Origin: Siderastrea siderea | Taxonomy: Eukaryota > Cnidaria > Anthozoa > Scleractinia > Rhizangiidae | Length of the DNA: 64,000 bases | Direction of reading: 5' to 3' | Assembly: GCA_964030785.1 (NCBI GenBank) | Contig: OZ034968.1 | Coordinates: 61,158,399-61,222,398 of the forward strand | Part shown: positions 27,457 to 39,270 of the stretch, piece by piece | Numbering within the stretch: the first letter of the stretch is position 1 | Layout of the letters: the number at the start of each line of letters is the position of its first letter | The notes under the pieces: model-generated | Seen by the model: the letters and a program-made list of their open reading frames with translations, nothing else | The model's database searches: none | What the model was told of the DNA's origin: nothing | Translations under genes and position numbers: made by a program

Positions 27457-28786
27457 GTTAGAAAGAATATTAATTGAGTGTCTTCATTATGGCATCGCCT
27501 GCTTAAATGACCAAAACGAAAAATTACTAGATCCGATGGGCGTACCAATATACATAAGCATTTGTCTTCAATAGTGCGCCATCGTTCTACATGAGTGACT
27601 TTGCGCGCGCGGTGAGTCCTGTTAGTTGAGTTCCTGAAGGAAGAGGAACTTGAATTACTTTCCAATGGCATTCTGAGCTTCTAAGCCATGAAATTGCATT
27701 GTAATGAAAAGCATTGTTTTGCATCGAATAACTAACTTGAGATTTCCTAGAGAAATCATGGAATCAACGTGTGCAAATAACTGGCAATGTTGCACTCCTC
27801 AAATGGTGATTAGTTAATTTCAGCCACTAACGCTCACCTACTGCATGTTTTTTGCCATAAATGCATCAAATACAGTTGAAGCTGCCTTTGGTCTTCAACA
27901 GATTCTTTTGGAGGTCCATTTCAGAACTACCTTTAGCCTCTTGTTTTTAAACCTTTTAAACCCTATAATAGTGATCAGCATCGACCGCTTCCTTGTATTA
28001 TATCAATGCTTAATCAACCCAAGAGGTGGTGAGTCACTGCCACTACTTTTATAAACATGGTACAGGGGACAGAAAAGGAGAATTTGCTTTCTCATATTAG
28101 GGATTAAAGGTTTAAGGCGAGTCTTGGTGATGAGTTTTCGTGCACATGTTAGCCTGCGTGGCAAGCGTTTCCGTAGGTTTCAGGCCGCCCGTTCGAAACA
28201 TTTTTCGCTTTGAGCTTAGGAAACGGATCAAAACTAAGAGGATGTTCTCTCGTCAAAACTGCATGAAAACGTCATACAGAAAGACGTTCTAGTTCTACTT
28301 TGTATTTTGTGTAACGTTAAGAAAAAATTCTGCATGACTTTGCTGTTCTAACCAATCAGATTTGGTCCCCGTTTGACGTTTGCGGCAATGATGTCATTTT
28401 GCGGTATGGCCTGCCGTATGGCGTCAGGACTGCCAAATAAAAATAGTAAGTTTAAAATTAATTTGTGACTACAGGCAACTCTTTTTAAGAGGGCACCCTC
28501 GAGACCAGCTCATCTACCTTTGTATGTCACTTTAGGAAGGTGTAGTGTTCATCTTAGAAAGCCACCCACCTTTAAGAGACTTTTGCTGGCAAGTATGATT
28601 CTTTCGAAAAGGCACTTTCATTTTAAAAAAAGACTGTTAAATCCCTGTTAAATCCCAGCCACCGTACTGGTCTGGAACCCTTATTTGTACCAGTCCTTTC
28701 GGAGTCGATTTTGCACATGAAGATGAACAGAACTATACCTACGTTTTTTTATTTAGCAGTACACGGAATACTGGTTTACTTAAAAA

Positions 28787-28976
28787 AGGCTCGTTCCATA
28801 TGATCGCCACGATCGCTGCGATCCAGCTGGCAAAAACGTTCAGCAATCGTTGCGTGATCGTAACGGTCACAGCAATCATATGGACACCAGCCTATATGGA
28901 AACTGCTCAGCGATCAAAGTGCGATCGTGGTAGCGAAAGTGGTAGCGATCGTAGCGATCATATGGAAACCAGGCTT
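28787..28976. mobile_element. Palindromic MITE (CCATATGATCGC ends)
   Basis: Left GGCTCGTTCCATATGATCGC and right end, reverse complement AGCCTGGTTTCCATATGATCGC, form imperfect terminal inverted repeats; the interior is full of GATCG pairs. About 190 bases, no coding. Confidence 0.65.
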
Positions 28977-29329
28977 TAAATGTTCGGTGTTATGTTACAA
29001 TAGACCTTTGTCACACGGCGCCATGTTGAGTCCCCGAAGAATAAAAAGCTTTGTTTTACCACGTCTAAACTCATTCTCAAGTTTTTCACTGCAAGGCTAG
29101 ACGGGGAAAATGTTTTGTTTTTATGCTAAATAGTAGCGGCGTGAAAAAGGTCGATAGGCTTTGGAACACAAGCTATAAGCTTTACACTGATGTATAGTGT
29201 GCTATGGTTTGAAATAAAATCCTAGGTGTGAGAATTTTTGGAAAAATGACCTGTTTTTAGGTCCCGCCTTAACGACTTTGTTCAAGAAGGAACTTTAAAA
29301 TTCACGAAGAACACATGGGTCTCACTCAG

Positions 29330-29520
29330 GGTCGTAACGAGGTATGTGGGATCAGAGATCGAAGAGGTGGGATCACGGATCAGAAGGGTGGGATCTGGGA
29401 TCACAGCCCTGGGATCAGAGATCAGAGACCATGCCGCATCGGGATCAGTAGGTTTTTTAGGGGTCAGGGTCACACTTTTGGAATCAAGGATCAGAAATTT
29501 GCGTGCAAAAATGGGATCAG
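29330..29520. repeat. GGGATCAnnGATC degenerate minisatellite
   Basis: About ten GGGATCA-like units between 29348 and 29520. Three overlapping frames stay open because the repeat lacks stops; none is a gene. Confidence 0.6.
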
Positions 29521-29790
29521 CGAAGAAAAAAACATACCTTGTTACCACCCTGTATTACTTGAATGTCTTCAAAGACATCGTTCAAGCCTGCTCTTTGTAT
29601 ACCTCCTCCTCTTCTATCACTATGCAGTTGCTGTTAGGGAAGATGTAGCTTTCTTAACATAAGGAAAATCAAAAAGGAAATAGAGTTGATGTTTTTACAG
29701 TAGTCGACACTACAAAGTTCTGGATATGGGGTAAGAGAGCAAGCTTTGGAAAACCGAATCCAACTTTGTATTTTGTGTTTTATATTTCAG

Positions 29791-29893
29791 AATTACAAGT
29801 CATCCTTATGATGGCTGCAAGATTCTTCAGCTTCACCACCTTAAACGCAGTGCAAGTCTACACTGCTGAGTTTGATCCAGCTTTGGTGATAAG
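29791..29893 (+). CDS. SLC22-type transporter, TM10-TM11 exon
   Basis: Acceptor ATATTTCAG|AA (phase 1), donor GTGATAAG|GTGTGG (phase 2). Translation has RFFSFTTLNAVQVYTAEFDPALVIR, matching the family's YxYTAELYPTxVR motif with Leu-Tyr changed to Phe-Asp. The preceding GRK/TM9 exon is not recognised. Confidence 0.82.
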
Positions 29894-29945
29894 GTGTGGA
29901 ATGTTGTTCAACGTTTATTTTTGTAAAATGCTAGCCTAGTTAACC

Positions 29946-30230
29946 CGTGGGGGTGCGGTGGTGTAGTGGTTAGCGCGTTGGACTTCAGATCTAAAGTTCG
30001 GTGGGTTGGCTACCATCGTGTTGTTTCTTTAGACAAGAAACTACCTCACATTGTCTCTCTCCACCCAGGTGTACTGATAAATGGGTACCGGCGACATAAA
30101 TGGGTACCGACGACTGCTGGGAGTAACCCTGCGATGGACTAGCATCACATTCAGGGGAGATTAGCAATACTCTCAGTTGCTTCATGCTACAGAAACCGGG
30201 ATAAGTTCCGGCCATGTGAGCCTCCTTGGC
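29946..30230 (+). mobile_element. tRNA-derived SINE
   Basis: GGGGTGCGGTGGTGTAGTGGTTAGCGC is a tRNA-like A-box head; the body has CTCTCCACCCAGGTGTACTG, ATGGGTACC, TAACCCTGCGATGGACTAGCAT and GAAACCGGGATAAGTTCCGGCC, a layout shared by common marine-invertebrate SINEs. It lies in a transporter intron. Confidence 0.65.
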
Positions 30231-30253
30231 TCTTGTGCGACTTTGCCAGACTG

Positions 30254-30398
30254 GTACCCAGGCGTTCTCCTCCTGCGCACTCGACTCGACTTGGTGCAAA
30301 ATGTGGTGACGTCACCGAATGAGGCCCCGGTATGGCATACGGTGACACCACGAAATTTTGCACCAAATCGAGTAAGCGACAAGAGAACGCCTGGGTAC
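30254..30398. mobile_element. 145 bp palindromic MITE
   Basis: GTACCCAGGCGTTCTC at the left pairs with GAGAACGCCTGGGTAC at the right; inner arms TTGGTGCAAAAT/ATTTTGCACCAA and GGTGACGTCACCG continue the fold. No target duplication seen. Confidence 0.7.
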
Positions 30399-30619
30399 TA
30401 CGCTAGTGAAATGCTAAGTTTATGAGTCAGTTAGCTAAGAACTGTTTGAAACTTAGGTTACACCACTGCCTAACGGGGGGATACTTCTCGAAAGTTAGTT
30501 TGATGGTGTGCAGCCCGGAGCTCGAAACATAAAAAAGCAACGCTGAGAAAGACTACGGAGCGATTTTTCTAATAATTTATCTTTTGTTTTATTACTAAAA
30601 AAATGTTGTTTGCTTACAG

Positions 30620-30692
30620 GAACAACGGTGTCGGATCGGCGTTTCTAATTGATCGATTTGCTGGAATTGTCGCGCCATTTGTCATCCTGTTG
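30620..30692 (+). CDS. SLC22-type transporter, TM11 exon
   Basis: Acceptor CTTACAG|G, donor CTGTTG|GTAAAA (phase 0). NNGVGSAFLIDRFAGIVAPFVILL matches the RNxGVGxxSxxARIGGIIAPF signature and joins the preceding exon in frame. Confidence 0.82.
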
Positions 30693-31147
30693 GTAAAATT
30701 ATTTTTGTTTTTACCATAAATCCCAGCCATTTCTGCCCCAAAATGTGGGAAATAGGATCCTTTAAAATAAATAGGAATTATAGGAAATATAGGGAGGCTG
30801 GGATGTATGTCTTTATGTTAGAAGTGGCCGCCTGATAAATTTACAGGAGCAATATAAAAAGTAAAGGCTGAGTGGAACCTGTATTTGTTTGTATTTGTGG
30901 AGTAAACGCCGCTGAACGTGGCGTGGAAGTACTTCTATGAAAGCTGCGATAGGATGGTTATGTTTTGCCCCCCCCCCCAAAAAAAAAAAAAATTTACGCG
31001 TCATTGTCTTGGTTCGTAACCGTTTTGTTGGCCCCAAAAGATCACCTTTAGTATTTAATTAATAATAACGAGAGCCAAAGTTGTTTTAATATCACCTTGC
31101 TATTGATCACCTCTTGTAGTTACAATGATGAAATCATGGTAAATAGT

Positions 31148-31512
31148 TAGCCTGCGAGTACAGCCGCCTTTCATCGCTGCTCGCCGCTAGCTAGGGACGT
31201 TACGCGAGAAGGTAACGTCCCCAGCGGCGAGGAGCGGTGAGTAGACTACGACCCCGGGACTACGAGCAGTCTCTCTTTCCGCTCAGGGATAGTCGAGGAA
31301 AACGAACAAGAACGAGCGCGAAAATCGCCCGCGTCGTTGAAACGTGACACGCATGTCGAGACACTAGCGGCTCGACACGCGCCTCACGTTTCAACACGGC
31401 AGGCGATGTCGCTCTCGCTCTCTTGTTCGTTTTCCTCGACAATCCCTGAGCGGAAAGAGAGACTGCTAGCTCGTAATCTAAGCGATGAGAGCCGGCTGTA
31501 TTCGCAGGTTAG
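31148..31512. mobile_element. Palindromic MITE with nested arms
   Basis: Outer arms TAGCCTGCGAGTACAGCC and GGCTGTATTCGCAGGTTAG; inner arms GAGCAGTCTCTCTTTCCGCTCAGGG ... and its reverse complement at 31442-31470, plus AACGAACAAG/CTTGTTCGTT. The inner arm also occurs singly at 18070. Lies in the last intron of the transporter gene. Confidence 0.7.
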
Positions 31513-31726
31513 GTAAATATTTTGCACAGGTCCTACCCTGGAGATTTAGGAGTCTGTCTAGAGAGATCGTCTTTATTAGCAATGTCATCAACACTGACAG
31601 TTCCAGGTCCAACACTACCCTCACTCGAATGATTTCCCTCAACAGATCACACTAGAAAATCTAATTTGTTTGTCAATTACGTCGATGTTCGAAACAGCAC
31701 ATTCATTGGGCCTCTTATTTCCTCAG

Positions 31727-31828
31727 TCTAATCATATAAACCTGCCAAACACGACCCCGTGGACGATATTTGGTGTTCTGGGAGGGGCTGCTGGTGTAAT
31801 GACGTTTTGGTTGCCAAACACTCAGTAG
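31727..31828 (+). CDS. SLC22-type transporter, last exon (TM12)
   Basis: Acceptor TTCCTCAG|TCT (phase 0); PWTIFGVLGGAAGVMTFWLPNTQ then TAG. The family usually reads LPET followed by a cytosolic tail; here it stops two residues after LPN, so the tail is lost or truncated. A 106-base tandem repeat starts right after the stop. Confidence 0.78.
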   Translation, partial: SNHINLPNTTPWTIFGVLGGAAGVMTFWLPNTQ

Positions 31829-31833
31829 CAAAT

Positions 31834-32045
31834 CGTGAAACAAGCGGGAGCATGGGACGAGGATTATATCGTCCGACAGTTGCAAAAAAGCTTCGGATCC
31901 ACGCTCGTGTTCCACGCAGGCTGGGAGTGGAAGCAGAACCGTGAAACAAGCGGGAGCATGGGACGAGGATTCTACCATCCGACGGTTGCAGAAAGCCTCG
32001 GATCCATGCTCATGTTCCACGCAGGCTGGGAGTGGAAGAAGCAAA
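31834..32045. repeat. 106 bp tandem duplication after the transporter stop
   Basis: CGTGAAACAAGCGGGAGCAT starts at 31834 and again at 31940; the copies share GGATCC and TTCCACGCAGGCTGGGAGTGGAAG. In the putative 3' UTR. Confidence 0.85.
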
Positions 32046-32540
32046 ATAAACAATTATCTTAAGTCTTGAGTTGACAACAACGATAACAACACCGTTTATT
32101 TGCAAACGAAAACAACAACAGTATTTTTGGGATTCTGTGTTAAGGAGAAACTTTTCACAGTAATTAATTAATTATATCATACTGATATTGGTAGCAAGTC
32201 TCGTATCTTGCAGAACTTATAAGTATTTGCAGGCATGTTCACCAGTTCAAGCCTCACGATCAGTACATCTATAACAAATTATTTACCACTGTATACATTA
32301 CAGCCGATTGTTTAATGTTGTTATGATTCGGGAAGAAACCTGATGTCCATATAAGTCAAAGGTTGATCGCAACGATCCCACATAAACAATTCTGTCAACC
32401 TTCGTTCAGTTTGTCGATTAGAAGTTATAGGACTGAAATGTATGAGAACACCAGAGATTCGTATTAACACGAACTGTTGCAAGGAATATTGACATCTTTT
32501 CTATTCGCGTTAATATGAAATAAACGTTAACTTACCTTAA

Positions 32541-35200
32541 CTAGAAATACGTGACTCGCAGAACCTCGCGAAGCGCGGGCAAGGTTGCACCGCAAAATTG
32601 AGCGATGGGGGTGGGGAAGGGATAGAATTTCTGGTTTAACTGAACATCAAGTAGAAAGCAAGGTTTTTTGTGGGAGCAAGTGTGCATGAGTGGCCACAAT
32701 GGTTCCTCTGTCTTGTGCGCAGGTGCCAGTTTAGAGCAGGCAAACTGGGAGTGTGGGGCATCATGGGAAGGATGTAACATGCGGATTGCATCTATTGGCT
32801 GCAGTGCACCTATCCCACAATGCCACACACACCACCATACAATAAGGAGGGATGCCTGGGGACGAGGCACATGGTCCCTAGCTGGGAGTTAACACCTTCT
32901 TGTTCTCAGTCCCTTCCATGTAAATTGCATCCAATCCCCTGTCATCCTAAAATCAAATGCATGGGAACTGGGTACAAGTTTCCAGGTTTTTTGAGCCAAC
33001 CGAACTGAATACAAAAATACTTTCACCCCCCCCCCCCCCCCACCACCACCCCTCTTCATTGTGACACAAGGAAAATTGGTCTCTGGAGATGATGTATAGT
33101 GTTATATTGTCCTGTTGTCCAGGACAATATGGAGTGGCGTTTCTGTTTATTCTGGTTGGGTGAGAGTAGGTTTATCAGAAATGCAGTTCAAATTCCAGCT
33201 TGGAACCTCATGCATGTTATCTCCAAAGTTAACCCGGGTGTTTACTTAAGATGCTGTTGTATTCACTATTTTCCTTGAATGGTTGACGTAGCATCAGTCT
33301 ACTACTGCTGAAGAGTGATTCTGTGCAGAAACTAACAACTCAATGTTGGTACAGTTATTTTTACCCCAAAATTGCAATGAGACTAATACAGAATAATGGC
33401 AAGCAAAGCACGGAGTTTCATGTTGATGTGGTAGTATGTTTATTCATTCCCCCAACAGACCATAATAGTAATTATATGTAGTATTGTCACAATAAAATAA
33501 TGCATTTTCCCTTGAAGCCCCAGTGATCAGAATCTCCCTGCAATAACAGTGCTTTAGTTTAAGGTCACCTGAATTAAGGAATTGATCATGATCACCAAAC
33601 ATGAATGTCACTAGAAAGAAGCTGTTTGCACTAGTACTATAAGAAAATGTATGAAGACCAGTAAGGAGAATTTGCAGGTCTAGTTATGGGCTTAAAGCGT
33701 CAGTTGGTATATATGGAAAGCAAGAGGAGGTAATTGGGTGGGGGGGGGGGGGGCAAGGAAAAGGGTAAATGTAGATTATAGCATGTGAAACCTTCAGAAA
33801 TGAGTTAACTTTCACATAGACAACTACTGTTGAAGGTGATCAGGATCTCAATTTCCATGGTCTCGATGCTTGCTTGTGCATTATGAGCAGAGCTGTGATG
33901 CTGGTCACTGTATGTAGCAGAATTAAAATTATTATCAATAATTGATGTAAAGGAGTAATTGTGTTGTTTTACATCAAATACATAAATTTATTTACCTATA
34001 CCTGCTACACATTAGCAGTACTTGTTGCTAATAAAATATCTTAAGTGCATTTCTATCCAAATTGTAAATAGAAATTTGTCCTTTGTAATCCATCTGAATA
34101 TTATTGTTTTGAACTATTCACAGGGTTAATATCCAAAACGGAAAATATAAACTCTTATAAATTCTTACTGATCCAATATGAATAATTCCTGTCAACTTTT
34201 TTACTGGGAACTCCTAGCTTCAAAATCTAAATTCTTTTTACAAAAATGCACTGTTAGGGTAACTGAAACCTACAATTTAGGTATTGTAAACGTTGTATTT
34301 TAAGCTTATATTTTGTGGAATAATTTATGCTTAATTCGATCCTCCTGTGTGATCTGTGGCTTTAATCAAAACTGAAAAAGAAATTGCATGTTGATAATTA
34401 CTGGTACATCAAGAGTAAAGCTAATGGTAGAGAGAGGAAATAATTTTAAGCAATCTGTGAAATCACCACCCGTTAGAAAGGTATTCTCTCAAGTATTTTG
34501 GTGATCGTGTATTTTCTGCTGCCTGTCCTTGCTTCTAACAAAATAATTTTGTCGAAGCACTTCTCGTCTGTGTCGCCAGTCCTGAACGCTTTCAGCACAC
34601 ATTTTTCCGAAGCTTTTGTAGCCGCTGAGTTCATTCTCTTTATTCAATCGGTGTGCCTGAGTATTCGAAAACCTTGTACATCAATAAATCGGTGTATAAC
34701 TGAATCGATGCTCTCGTTGTTCGGGAATCTCGTTTTGTAGTCGTGCTGTGTTATTTAGGGTAGCTAAATTCAATCTACGTTTTTCCTCGCAAAGCGAGGA
34801 GGGCCAAAGGCCCTCCGAGCGTAGCGAGGTTTATAAATTTGTCGCGCGAGACCGCGTGGGTATCGCGCGCGGATTGTCTTGGACAACAGGTCCACATCAA
34901 TACTGTACATCCTCTCTAGAGAGCAATTTACATTATATCAGAATGAAGAGAGGTGAGTGGGGGGGGGGGGGGGGGGAGCTGAACGTATTTTCGTATACAC
35001 GACAGAGGATTGGATGCAAGTTACATGGAAGCGACTGGGAACCAGAATGTCGATCTTAACTCCCAATTGGGGACCATTGTGGCCACCCATCCACACCTCC
35101 AGTTGAACCGAAATTCTATCCCCTCCCCACCCCCATTGCTCAATTGTGTGGTGCACCCGTGCCTGAGCTTCGCGAGGTTCTGCGAGTCACGTATTTCTAG
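32541..35200. mobile_element. 2.66 kb non-autonomous DNA transposon with long TIRs, TAA target duplication
   Basis: Left end CTAGAAATACGTGACTCGCAG and right end CTGCGAGTCACGTATTTCTAG are perfect inverted repeats; similarity continues for about 105 bases, and a GTGGCCACAATGG block is also inverted further in. Both flanks are TAA (32538-32540 and 35201-35203), the duplication expected of PIF/Harbinger-type elements. The interior has no transposase and only short frames, with C-runs and G-runs at 33025, 33740 and 34960. Confidence 0.8.
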
Positions 35201-36915
35201 TAAATTTGTCGCGCGAGACCGCGTTGGTATCGCGCGCGGATTTCTAAGGGCAGTCAAATCTCGGGCCGCCTATGTATATTTCGATGGTGCCCGCGAAGTT
35301 GCCTAGCAACAAATCAAATCGCGACCGCTGACAATTGCGCATTCTCATATTTCTTTATTGCTTCGTTCGATTTGTTGTGTTCTGCGTCCATGTTCCATGT
35401 TTATTCATCGTCTGTGAACAAGTTACTGGACAATTTCTGATGCAGATGAGGGACACAAGCAAAGACAGCCGCCTGATTCAACAAGTGCCTGAAAATCCAT
35501 GCAGGGGGAGATTTACCACTGAAACTCAGCATGAACACCGGCTTGAAATTCAGCGCGAAGATCGAAGGCGAAAGAGACAACAAGAAACCAGTGGTTTCTT
35601 GTTGGGTAGAGAGAGCATCGTGTAACAGCCTAGCGAAGCTGTCAGCAGGACACAGTGAAACAGGAGACTGAAATATCACAGGCGAGCAATCTTAGAACAT
35701 AGAAAATGATGTCCTCTCCCCCAGTCTCCCCCCTTTTTTTCCCGCTCTTTGGCTCGCTTTAGTTTTCGCTCGCGCTCCACCATCTGAATGCCTGGAACAA
35801 GCTAATTCCTTACATGTGAAGGTTAATGCTTAGACCTTTCAGCTTCTCTTAGATTTCATTGCCCTCATCATGAACTTATTGACAAATTTACGGTTCCTCC
35901 AAGATGATCGACCACCGGCTAAGGGACCGTTCATTTTTTATGGGGTAGGGGGGGCTGGTGGAATTTGATGGGTAGCACCTGTAAAATATAATGACCCCTC
36001 CTCTTAATCATAATTTTTTACCTGGCCCCCCCTTGTAGTCCTAAATATCTGAGATGACCCCCCCCCAAAAAAAGAAGTAAAAGTGATAAATTAAATCTAA
36101 AAATTATCAAGCTTAAATTCAACAGTCAATTTTAACACTCAAGTCCTGCAGTGCTAAATGTCTTTATTGACAAGCACTGAAGGTAATTTTCTGGTAGGGG
36201 TTCCAGGGGTATTTTCCCCTGGAAAATTTTGAAAATCTAGAGATGCTCTAATGCAATTTGCTACATTCTGAAGTACATAAACAGACAATTCATGCCGGTT
36301 TAAAGCATTATTTTGGACACTGTTATCAGTTGTTCACTTGTTTAAGAATCAGACCAACAGAGGCCAAAAAGAGTTGACAGCCCCCTGGCTGTATTCTGTA
36401 ATGAAACAGTTGGTGGGGTAGAGTTGCCGTTGGGTATATAATGAAATAGGAGGGTCCGGGGGCATTCTCCCCCGGGAAAATTTGAATTTTCAGAACCTTA
36501 GAAACGCTATTTTTGGTCTTCTAGCTGGCACTGAGGTTTGGGTCATTACAGATGCTGTCACTACTAAACTTAAAGGCAATTTTTTTTAGTGACCCCCCTT
36601 TACACACCATATTTTTTCGGCTGCCCCCCCCCCCCCCCCATTGAAGCCTTTGGAATGCTGTGGTGCCATCATTCCCCAAATTCAATTTCACGTTTCGATA
36701 GTCCTGAAAACCGGTTAATTAAATCCTGGGTACCTTTTTTTAATTTTTGAAATTTCCAACACGGTCGATTTTGTTTCGATTTTGTTTCCTGTTCCAAAAT
36801 TTCTCATACACAGTCCTAAATTTTAGCAATTCGTAATGAACTATTGAAAAATAACAGACATTTGTATGTGAGTGTTCTATCCGTTGTCAATGGGCGTCTT
36901 GTATAGCGTGCTATT
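35201..36915. other. No gene seen; repeat-rich
   Basis: AAATTTGTCGCGCGAGACCGCG at 35202 repeats a block inside the preceding transposon (about 34837). The rest has C-runs and G-runs (about 35950, 36060 and 36625) and nothing coding that I recognise. Confidence 0.5.
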
Positions 36916-37190
36916 GGGTGCTTTCCATTATGCCAGACCGACCGCTCAGTGACCAGTGGAACTAACCAAGGGAAAATGGAACGGCATTGTTTGAGAGAAA
37001 CAAATTTCCAATCGAAACGAAGCGTTTCATTTACGTTTAGACCAAAACTGCCTTTACTTCTCAGCAAAGTGGGACAGGAAACGATCGGTCCGACCGGATT
37101 GGACCGACCGGCCAATTTCCACCAGGACCGAAGCGTTCCGTTTATGTTTCGACCAAAATTTCCGTAAATTTAGCATAATGGAAAGCGCCC
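36916..37190. mobile_element. MITE with GGGTGCTTTCCATTATGC ends
   Basis: GGGTGCTTTCCATTATGC at the left and GCATAATGGAAAGCGCCC at the right form terminal inverted repeats with one mismatch; ATT flanks both sides. GACCGGTCGGACCGA-type pairs lie inside. Confidence 0.65.
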
Positions 37191-38309
37191 ATTGGGTCCA
37201 ACAGGAATACATTATCACAAGTCAGAAATTTCTAAATTTCCTTGTGACGTCATCACTTTACCACATAAGCTCTTGCAGCTGTTGCTAAGGGTCAAGTGTG
37301 GCACCTACCTCAAGCACCAGGAAAAGAGAGACTGTTGGGCTTGCGTCATACATTAAGCCGCTAACCAAATGAAAGGAATGTTCGCGTTAGTGTGGAGAGA
37401 AGGGTAAACGAAAGAATGGGAAATCAAGCTAGTAAAGAAATATATAGGTGTGACAGATTGTCTATACAACGTATGGCGCAGTGTTCTGCAACTTTAGGTT
37501 TCCACATTTACAGCAGAACTGCTATATATATGCCTTAAGCTGTTTTAGGTATCAATAGTGTAAGCAATGCACAGCTTTAATCTGGCTTAACAAGGGGGGG
37601 AGGGGGGGCAGAGGGACAGGGGGCTTTAAACTTCCCGCCTCCCGTCCTATTTTGGGGGTCCCACCTCTCTGCGAGTTTTCGTTTGCGGAATGTTGTGTAC
37701 TTTTCCCTGTTTTTTCCACTCGCCTTCGCCTTGGGAATCTCTCTTCCTGTCCCCTCGTCTTCAGTCTCCTGTACTGACCTCCCGTCCTCTTTTCTGTCCC
37801 CCTCTGCTAACGAATTTGACAACGCACTGAAAACTCGGTGCCGCTAGGCTTTGTTTTGTCACGGCAATCACGTATTGTGATGATACAGATGCCAGACGTG
37901 GAGTTGCTGCCATGTAAGAATGTAAGGATATCTATTAAACGTATTTCTCATTGCACATGGGTGTTGTACGTATATATTGTATATGGTGGAAACAATCATG
38001 ATGAAGTGTGTGAATACTTTTCCTAACCGCTTTTCCACACTACAAGTTTTCCACGCTCCACTTTCTGCACTCCTTGCCGTTCTCTTCTCAATCTAATCTT
38101 AGTAGCAGCTCTTGCGTTACAAAATATCCAAATAAGGAGGTTGAAATGCCTGATTGGTCAGGCGATCAGGGGGTCAGGAAATTAATCCAGATTCAATTCA
38201 GTACTCAGCAAACTGAACGGCGTGTTGGATTGCTGCACATGCAGAGAAAAGAATCACCCTGTTTAAACAAGGTGAGCGTGAAAAGACCGAAGAAAAGGAT
38301 TTTTGCGCC
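37191..38309. other. No gene seen; putative promoter and 5' UTR of the FGFR-like gene at the right edge
   Basis: No coding recognised. The last 100 bases, GAGAAAAGAATCA ... GAAAAGACCGAAGAAAA, resemble the sequence before the second signal-peptide exon at 53953 (GAGAAAAGAATCAAG ... GAAAAGACCAAAGAAAA), so 5' UTR homology is likely. Confidence 0.5.
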
Positions 38310-38388
38310 ATGAAAGCGTTGTTTATAGCTCTCCTCGGCCTTTTGCCGATTTTATACAGTACGGCCTCCTCCAGATGCCCACGCTCAG
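38310..38388 (+). CDS. FGFR-like gene 1, signal-peptide exon
   Basis: ATG in GCGCCATGAAAG; MKALFIALLGLLPILYSTAS is a classic secretion signal (one Lys, a hydrophobic core, small residues at the likely cut). Ends CGCTCAG|GTAAGT, phase 1. The paralogous exon at 53953 has the same layout and a similar 5' flank. Every Ig exon in this region has a phase-1 acceptor, so this exon can join any of them in frame; the join to 43127 or 49289 makes a Gly codon before APTFS. Confidence 0.8.
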
Positions 38389-39270
38389 GTAAGTTGTTGA
38401 GGTATTTTATTACGAACCGTCTGGGCACGTAGTACTGCGCAACTAAGTAGTCGAACGAAGCTAATGAGGCTCTAAACTGATTTTAGTGGCTAATAATCTG
38501 AACAGAGCAAACAACAGAACTGCAATATAAATTTCACATAGAATCCCCGGCGCTATCTCAAACTCTACGAAACTGCTTGTTCGAGAAAGCGGAAGCTAGT
38601 TCAAATAGCGAGATTAGCGTCAATTTTGTTTTAAATTTATCAAACGTGGACTAGTTTCTGCACTATAGGTGCTCGTAGAGTTTTGCTCTTTACTCTATAT
38701 AGCGTATCTCTACTCCTCTGGTTATTATTTGCTTCTAGTATCCTGTTTTTGGCGATCAACCGAAACATCGTGCGGTCACCGTACTTGGCGAAGTTTAACA
38801 TGATCGCACGTAGAAATTCATACCCAAAATTCAATTATGAATCTTGGCCATGTTACAGGCGATCAGATTGGCAATTTAACACCAGCGGCCTACTGTTTGT
38901 GGGAATAAGTTTAGAAAGCCCACACTCTCGCAGCTTCAGCAGCTTCCACTTTTCCAGGTTTAATCTCACAGCTGTAAGTTTTCCCTCAAACAAAAATTAT
39001 CATTTTTTTATTTAACAAAACTCAAAATTGTAATCGAGCAGACACTTATCTACGGCACACCTTGAATGAACAAAAGTTGGTTGGCTAAAACGATATTTCA
39101 GACAGAAAAAAATACAAAGGAACTCTCTTTTACAATCGCTCGCGTACGAGACAGAATGTGATCTCTTTCTTTCAGATAAGATAAACGTCTTCAAAGATTG
39201 ACAGTTCGTGATAAAAGCCCTATTACTATCAAGTTTCCACAGGTTCTAGGATCAAGAGCCCTATAAATCG

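Noticed and set aside
27845..28054. Candidate missing TM9 exon of the transporter
   Set aside because: Hydrophobic but lacks the GRK loop, has a stop in the phase needed from the previous donor, and no fitting donor.
29315..29662. Overlapping frames of about 100 residues on both strands
   Set aside because: Arise from the GGGATCA minisatellite.
35335..35625. 96-residue plus-strand frame with QREDRRRKRQQ
   Set aside because: Charged helix only, no family or splice context; not supported as a gene.
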